Shown here one piece after another: positions 22,131 through 24,606 of a stretch of DNA of 24,606 nucleotides. The stretch's first letter is position 1. Every line of letters begins with the position of its first letter. This DNA is from a virus: positions 1 to 24,606 of IMG/VR virus record IMGVR_UViG_3300044617_002133; one strand, 5' to 3'. The notes under the pieces were generated by a model that had not been told where the DNA came from, ran no database searches, and was given only the letters and a program-made list of their open reading frames with translations. The position numbers and the translations under genes were made by a program.

Positions 22131-22360
22131 GCAAGCCGACCATCGCAAAGCTGCACGAGGCTCTCCACAAGATGCATCGACGCGCGTGTGGCGACACGTC
22201 GGTGGTCTACATGAGCGTGCCCGCTGACTTGACCAAGGATGCCGACCTGTTGCTCTCGGACGCGCTCGGAGAACTCGAGGCCTACCGCGCGCGTGACCGC
22301 GAGCAGCTCAACGCCATTCGTAGGGCGAGCGGCTTCGCGCTCCTCGACGGGCCGCTCTGA
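22127..22360 (+). CDS. Small protein of unknown function in the lysis block
   Basis: A 77-residue protein starting at ATG 22127, which overlaps the DUF5675 stop (ATGA). It has an N-terminal helix rich in Lys and His (KPTIAKLHEALHKMHRRACG), a YMSVPADLTKDADLLLSDAL centre and a charged C-terminal helix (GELEAYRARDREQLNAIRRA). It lacks a membrane segment and signal peptide. The single Cys makes metal binding unlikely. The steady stop-start overlaps with both neighbours make it a real gene. Its place between the candidate enzyme and the spanin-like gene could mean a lysis accessory or an unrelated passenger. Confidence 0.65.
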   Translation: MSKPTIAKLHEALHKMHRRACGDTSVVYMSVPADLTKDADLLLSDALGELEAYRARDREQLNAIRRASGFALLDGPL

Positions 22361-22361
22361 C

Positions 22362-22904
22362 GTGGACCACCCGCGCCTCCAGAGCTTCGACAGGTTGCTG
22401 CAGCCCCTGCCCGCCTGGCGCGTTGCCCTGGTCGCGCTGGTGGTCGCCGGCGCCGCGGGCTTCACCGGCTTCGGCATCGGCCGCATGAACGCGCTCGAGC
22501 AGGTCGAAGAGCACGCCCTCGTGCTCACCGTGACGCGCGAGAAGACGGTCGAGCGCTGGCACCGCGCGAAGGACCGCGTCGTCTACGTCGAGAAGACCAC
22601 CAGCCCCGACGGCACCGTGCTCGAGAAGCGCAGCGAGCGGGAGACCGAGCGCGCCGAACTCGTCCGCGACGTCGAGCGGAAGACCGACACCCGGGCGGAG
22701 ACGGCGAAGGTGACCATCTCGAGGCCCGACTGGCGCATCGGGGTGCATCTCGGGGCCACGTGGAAAGAGCCCGCGCTGAAGCTCGGTGACACGCCCCTCG
22801 TGGTGGGCGGGAGCATCGAGCGGCGCATCATCGGCCCGTTCTCGCTCGGTGCATGGGGCTCGACGATGGGCGCGGCGGGGCTGAGCGTCAGCGGCGAGTT
22901 CTGA
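22362..22904 (+). CDS. Spanin-like membrane protein with coiled coil
   Basis: A 180-residue protein with an N-terminal membrane segment (about 20-39, VALVALVVAGAAGFTGFGIG), a long charged coiled coil (about 42-122, including ALEQVEEHALVLTVTREKTV and KRSERETERAELVRDVERKT) and a glycine-rich, beta-looking end (WRIGVHLGATWKEPALKLGD, then IIGPFSLGAWGSTMGAAGLS). Membrane anchor plus periplasmic coil at the end of the lysis cassette is the plan of an inner-membrane spanin (Rz), but no Rz1-like lipoprotein frame is found inside or after it. GTG 22362 stands one base after the preceding stop. The 3' end overlaps a minus-strand gene by 17 bp. Confidence 0.6.
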   Translation: MDHPRLQSFDRLLQPLPAWRVALVALVVAGAAGFTGFGIGRMNALEQVEEHALVLTVTREKTVERWHRAKDRVVYVEKTTSPDGTVLEKRSERETERAELVRDVERKTDTRAETAKVTISRPDWRIGVHLGATWKEPALKLGDTPLVVGGSIERRIIGPFSLGAWGSTMGAAGLSVSGEF

Positions 22905-23088
22905 GCCATGCCTCGATGGCGTCCAGCACCGCGAAGACCGAGCCCTGTGCCCGCCACTCGCTCTCCCGCGCGTGAAAGTCGAGCCCGTCGGCGGTGCACA
23001 GCCAGACGACCCGGGCGTGATGCGTCGACGTCTGCTCGTGGTCGACGGGGCCGCCGCACACCTCGCACCGCCTCTCGTCGAGCCGCAT
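22888..23088 (-). CDS. Small Cys/His-rich protein, unknown
   Basis: A 66-residue protein read leftwards, last of the minus-strand block. C8-x2-C11 in CEVCGG and a later C31 with H39 (WLCTADGLDFHA) could form a zinc site, and H23-H24 offer further ligands. The C-terminus is a helix VFAVLDAIEAWLRTRR. The ATG (23088-23086) has a GAGTGAGG ribosome-site-like stretch just ahead, next to the upstream stop. Its end overlaps the spanin-like gene on the other strand by 17 bp, so the two operons meet head-on with no spacer. A small zinc-ribbon regulator or host-directed protein is possible; nothing decides it. Confidence 0.65.
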   Translation of the reverse strand: MRLDERRCEVCGGPVDHEQTSTHHARVVWLCTADGLDFHARESEWRAQGSVFAVLDAIEAWLRTRR

Positions 23089-23097
23089 CGCCTCACT

Positions 23098-23304
23098 CTA
23101 CTCCGTGCGCTCAGCGAGCAGCACCAGGGCGAGCCGCTCCGCCCTCTCAAGCGCGAGCAGTGCCGCGCGGTACCGAGCCGGACACCCTCCCTGCTGAGCC
23201 CGACGAAAAGCCACCTCGCACACTCTGAGCCACTCCGCCGCCACCTGTTCTCTGGTCATGCGCCGGGGTGAGCACGAGGGGTGCCCGACGAAGGTGTTGA
23301 TCAA
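23098..23304 (-). CDS. Small helical protein, unknown
   Basis: The core TREQVAAEWLRVCEVAFRRA, with ARYRAALLALERAERLALVL after it, is almost all amphipathic helix. Two starts are possible: TTG 23304, which overlaps the upstream stop as TTGA and gives 68 residues, or ATG 23259, which gives 53 and begins at the well-formed helix. Neither has a clear ribosome site; the chained style of the block favours TTG, and codon preference favours ATG. No motif identifies a function. It lies nine bases before the next minus-strand gene. Confidence 0.55.
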   Translation of the reverse strand: MINTFVGHPSCSPRRMTREQVAAEWLRVCEVAFRRAQQGGCPARYRAALLALERAERLALVLLAERTE

Positions 23305-23411
23305 CGCGGCAGGTCTGACGTCTCGGGTCCCGGTGGTTGGACTGGAGCGTCCGTGCCCTCGACTTCTCGCGCGGCGAGAGGCAGCGCGTCGATGTCGACG
23401 GGGTGGGTCAC
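23301..23411 (-). CDS. Very small gene (36 residues), unknown
   Basis: GTG 23411-23409 overlaps the TGA of the upstream gene as GTGA, and the stop at 23303-23301 overlaps the next TTG as TTGA. The product is acidic and Pro-rich (THPVDIDALPLAAREVEG, then APVQPPGPETSDLPR). It fills exactly the gap between two genes of the block. Its size means it could be a chance frame, but overlaps on both sides in the style of the block and normal codon use support it. Confidence 0.5.
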   Translation of the reverse strand: MTHPVDIDALPLAAREVEGTDAPVQPPGPETSDLPR

Positions 23412-23860
23412 GGCAACTCCAATACGGCGGCGAGCTGCTGCGTCAGAGTCTGGAGCGCGGCATCCGGCGAATAGGTCGTCCCCAGCCCAAACACCTGCGG
23501 AAACCCGAGGACCACTTGACCGTTCGGGAGGGAAGGCCGCGCCACGACAAGGGCGCGTGCGCCGGGCTCGTCGGACTCGGCGCGGCGACATGCCTCGGCC
23601 CAAGCCGCGCGCTCCTCCTCCGTGGAGCATTCGGGGTCCGGCGTGAAGTCGCGCGGGTCGCCGCCCTGAAACGTACCGTAGTGCGACGAGTAGGCTTCGA
23701 GGTTGCTGCGCATTTCATCAAGCACCGCAGAGAGAAGCCCTCGGTGGTCGCCGGTCATTGAGCCGGGCCGCGGAGCCAGCAACATCCGCTCGACCTCGAC
23801 CGGCGAGTAGCCCGCCTCCAACAGCATGTCGCGCACGTTGCGCGGGTCGGGCGCGGTCAT
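23408..23860 (-). CDS. Protein of unknown function (150 residues)
   Basis: The start is ATG 23860-23858 (TAPDPRNVRDMLLEAGYSPV), because GGAGGAG lies just upstream and the ATG overlaps the previous stop as ATGA. The frame is open further but that part shadows the upstream gene. The N-terminal 25 residues look like a small helical UBA-like unit (VRDMLLEAGYSPVEVERMLL). The middle is acidic (TPDPECSTEEERAAWAEACR). The end includes GQVVLGFPQVFGLGTTYSPD and a final helix. I do not recognise the family. It could be a DNA-metabolism accessory or a host-takeover protein, but there is no direct evidence. Confidence 0.65.
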   Translation of the reverse strand: MTAPDPRNVRDMLLEAGYSPVEVERMLLAPRPGSMTGDHRGLLSAVLDEMRSNLEAYSSHYGTFQGGDPRDFTPDPECSTEEERAAWAEACRRAESDEPGARALVVARPSLPNGQVVLGFPQVFGLGTTYSPDAALQTLTQQLAAVLELP

Positions 23861-24549
23861 TTCTCCTCCGTCACGAGCGACGTGGCGCGGACGTGCGACG
23901 AAATCTCGCCAAGTTCCGACGCGGTGGCGCACTGCGACTTCGCGAACACCTCCCGAGCGCACGCCTCACGCTGCCTCTCCGCGACCGCGCGGAGTTCCTC
24001 GGCGTGCTGCGCCTTGAGCGCCTTCATCTCGACCGCCAGCGATTCGAGGTATCGCACGTAGTCAGACCCAACGGCCCTGCTGCGCGCCGAGTTCAACGCC
24101 TCCACCGTCCGACGCAGGCGCGTGTAAGGCTTCCCGCGCTTCGCCTCGATGGCTGCACAGTCTTCCAGCGTGTACGGCTCGTTGTCCCGCGTGCCGTCAG
24201 TGACGCCGGGAATGGGCGCGAGTGACGCCTTGAGCGCGGCGAGTTCGGCGCGGAGGGTCTCTATGGTCTCGACGGGCGGCGGAGGCGGCCCGAGCGTCCA
24301 CGCGCCGTACTTTTCGACGTACCACTTGCTCGGATTGAGCGGGACGACCTCCACCTCTTCGTCCGGGTCGAGCCCCGTGATGAAGTTGTGCGTCTCGAGC
24401 ATGCACTTGATGCGCTTGCCGTCGTCCATCCACGCGACGATGACGATCTCGTTCGTGAAGGGAGTGCCGCCCTCGATGCTGCACCAGATGCCGTGGTGGT
24501 AGGGCTTCAATTCGCGCGCCTTCACCTTGATTTGCGCGGGCTCGCTCAT
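23857..24549 (-). CDS. Coiled-coil protein with small N-terminal beta domain, unknown
   Basis: A 230-residue protein with three parts. Residues 1-83 form a beta-like domain (QIKVKARELKPYHHGIWCSI, FTNEIVIVAWMDDGKRIKCM). A run of six prolines (about 88-93) follows, then a short coil (VETIETLRAELAALKASL), a middle segment (EPYTLEDCAAIEAKRGKPYT) and a long coiled coil (about 165-205, YLESLAVEMKALKAQHAEEL). ATG 24549-24547 overlaps the stop of the upstream gene as ATGA, and its end overlaps the next start with the strong GGAGGAG in between. The function is unknown. Confidence 0.68.
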   Translation of the reverse strand: MSEPAQIKVKARELKPYHHGIWCSIEGGTPFTNEIVIVAWMDDGKRIKCMLETHNFITGLDPDEEVEVVPLNPSKWYVEKYGAWTLGPPPPPVETIETLRAELAALKASLAPIPGVTDGTRDNEPYTLEDCAAIEAKRGKPYTRLRRTVEALNSARSRAVGSDYVRYLESLAVEMKALKAQHAEELRAVAERQREACAREVFAKSQCATASELGEISSHVRATSLVTEEK

Positions 24550-24606
24550 CGCCCCTCCAGTTTCGCGAGCCGCGTCATGCGCTCCAGTGCGGCCTCCAGT
24601 TCCGCG
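24546..24606 (-). CDS. 3' end of a minus-strand gene (partial), coiled coil
   Basis: The frame enters from the right edge and ends AELEAALERMTRLAKLEGR before TGA 24548-24546, which overlaps the next ATG as ATGA. The heptad-like Leu spacing suggests a coiled coil. Only 19 codons are visible, so the function is open. It shows that the minus-strand operon continues beyond the window. Confidence 0.55.
   Translation of the reverse strand, partial: AELEAALERMTRLAKLEGR

Noticed and set aside
1-24606. tRNA genes, attachment sites, insertion sequences, integrase
   Set aside because: No cloverleaf-like sequence, terminal inverted repeats, transposase or recombinase motifs were seen on either strand; small tRNAs could be missed by eye.

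Overview
The window is a compact stretch of tailed-phage DNA (free phage or prophage) with very high GC, judged by eye at about two thirds. It holds the packaging, head, neck and tail genes of a long non-contractile-tailed (siphovirus) phage with an HK97-type head, then a lysis cassette, then a convergent block of small unknown genes. The codon style (Glu GAG, Lys AAG, Leu CTC/CTG, many GTG starts) and a possible spanin suggest a high-GC Gram-negative host. Myxococcota or another high-GC proteobacterial group is a guess. No integrase, repressor, tRNA, insertion sequence or CRISPR array is visible.

Packaging and head (1-6726): a small terminase with an unusual N-terminal zinc ribbon, large terminase, portal, prohead protease, major capsid protein, a likely capsid-associated protein and a small head protein. 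Neck (6769-10303): gp6-like connector, stopper-like protein and gp10-like completion protein. A fibre-like gene of apparently foreign base usage and a small gene follow, then a tail terminator fused to an extra N-terminal domain. Tail (10375-17777): two paralogous tail-tube proteins, a G/GT chaperone pair made by programmed -1 frameshifting, tape measure, a Dit-position protein and a large tail-tip protein. Appendages (17853-20898): several small or beta-rich virion proteins, including one built of five 21-residue repeats, and a BppU-like protein. Lysis (20943-22904): three short membrane proteins, a DUF5675 protein in the endolysin position, a small unknown and a spanin-like protein. Minus strand (22888-24606): at least six unknown genes chained mostly by stop/start overlaps and running head-on into the lysis operon.

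Most neighbouring genes are separated by a few bases or overlap by 1-4 bases (GTGA, ATGA, TGATG, TTGA), so translational coupling is the rule. The few longer gaps are informative. Three of them (after 10303, 17777 and 20898) carry a near-identical motif of about 40 bp placed at the stop codon of the upstream gene, and a fourth diverged copy lies after 3695. These sites divide the genome into head, tail-tube, appendage and lysis blocks, so the motif is the best candidate for a phage-specific late promoter or operator.

A second genome-wide signal is avoidance of GATC. By eye there are 17 sites where base composition predicts several times more, and isoleucine after a codon ending in G is mostly ATT although ATC is preferred elsewhere. 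The fibre-like gene at 8143-9093 breaks this rule, with five GATC sites, which supports recent acquisition of that gene.
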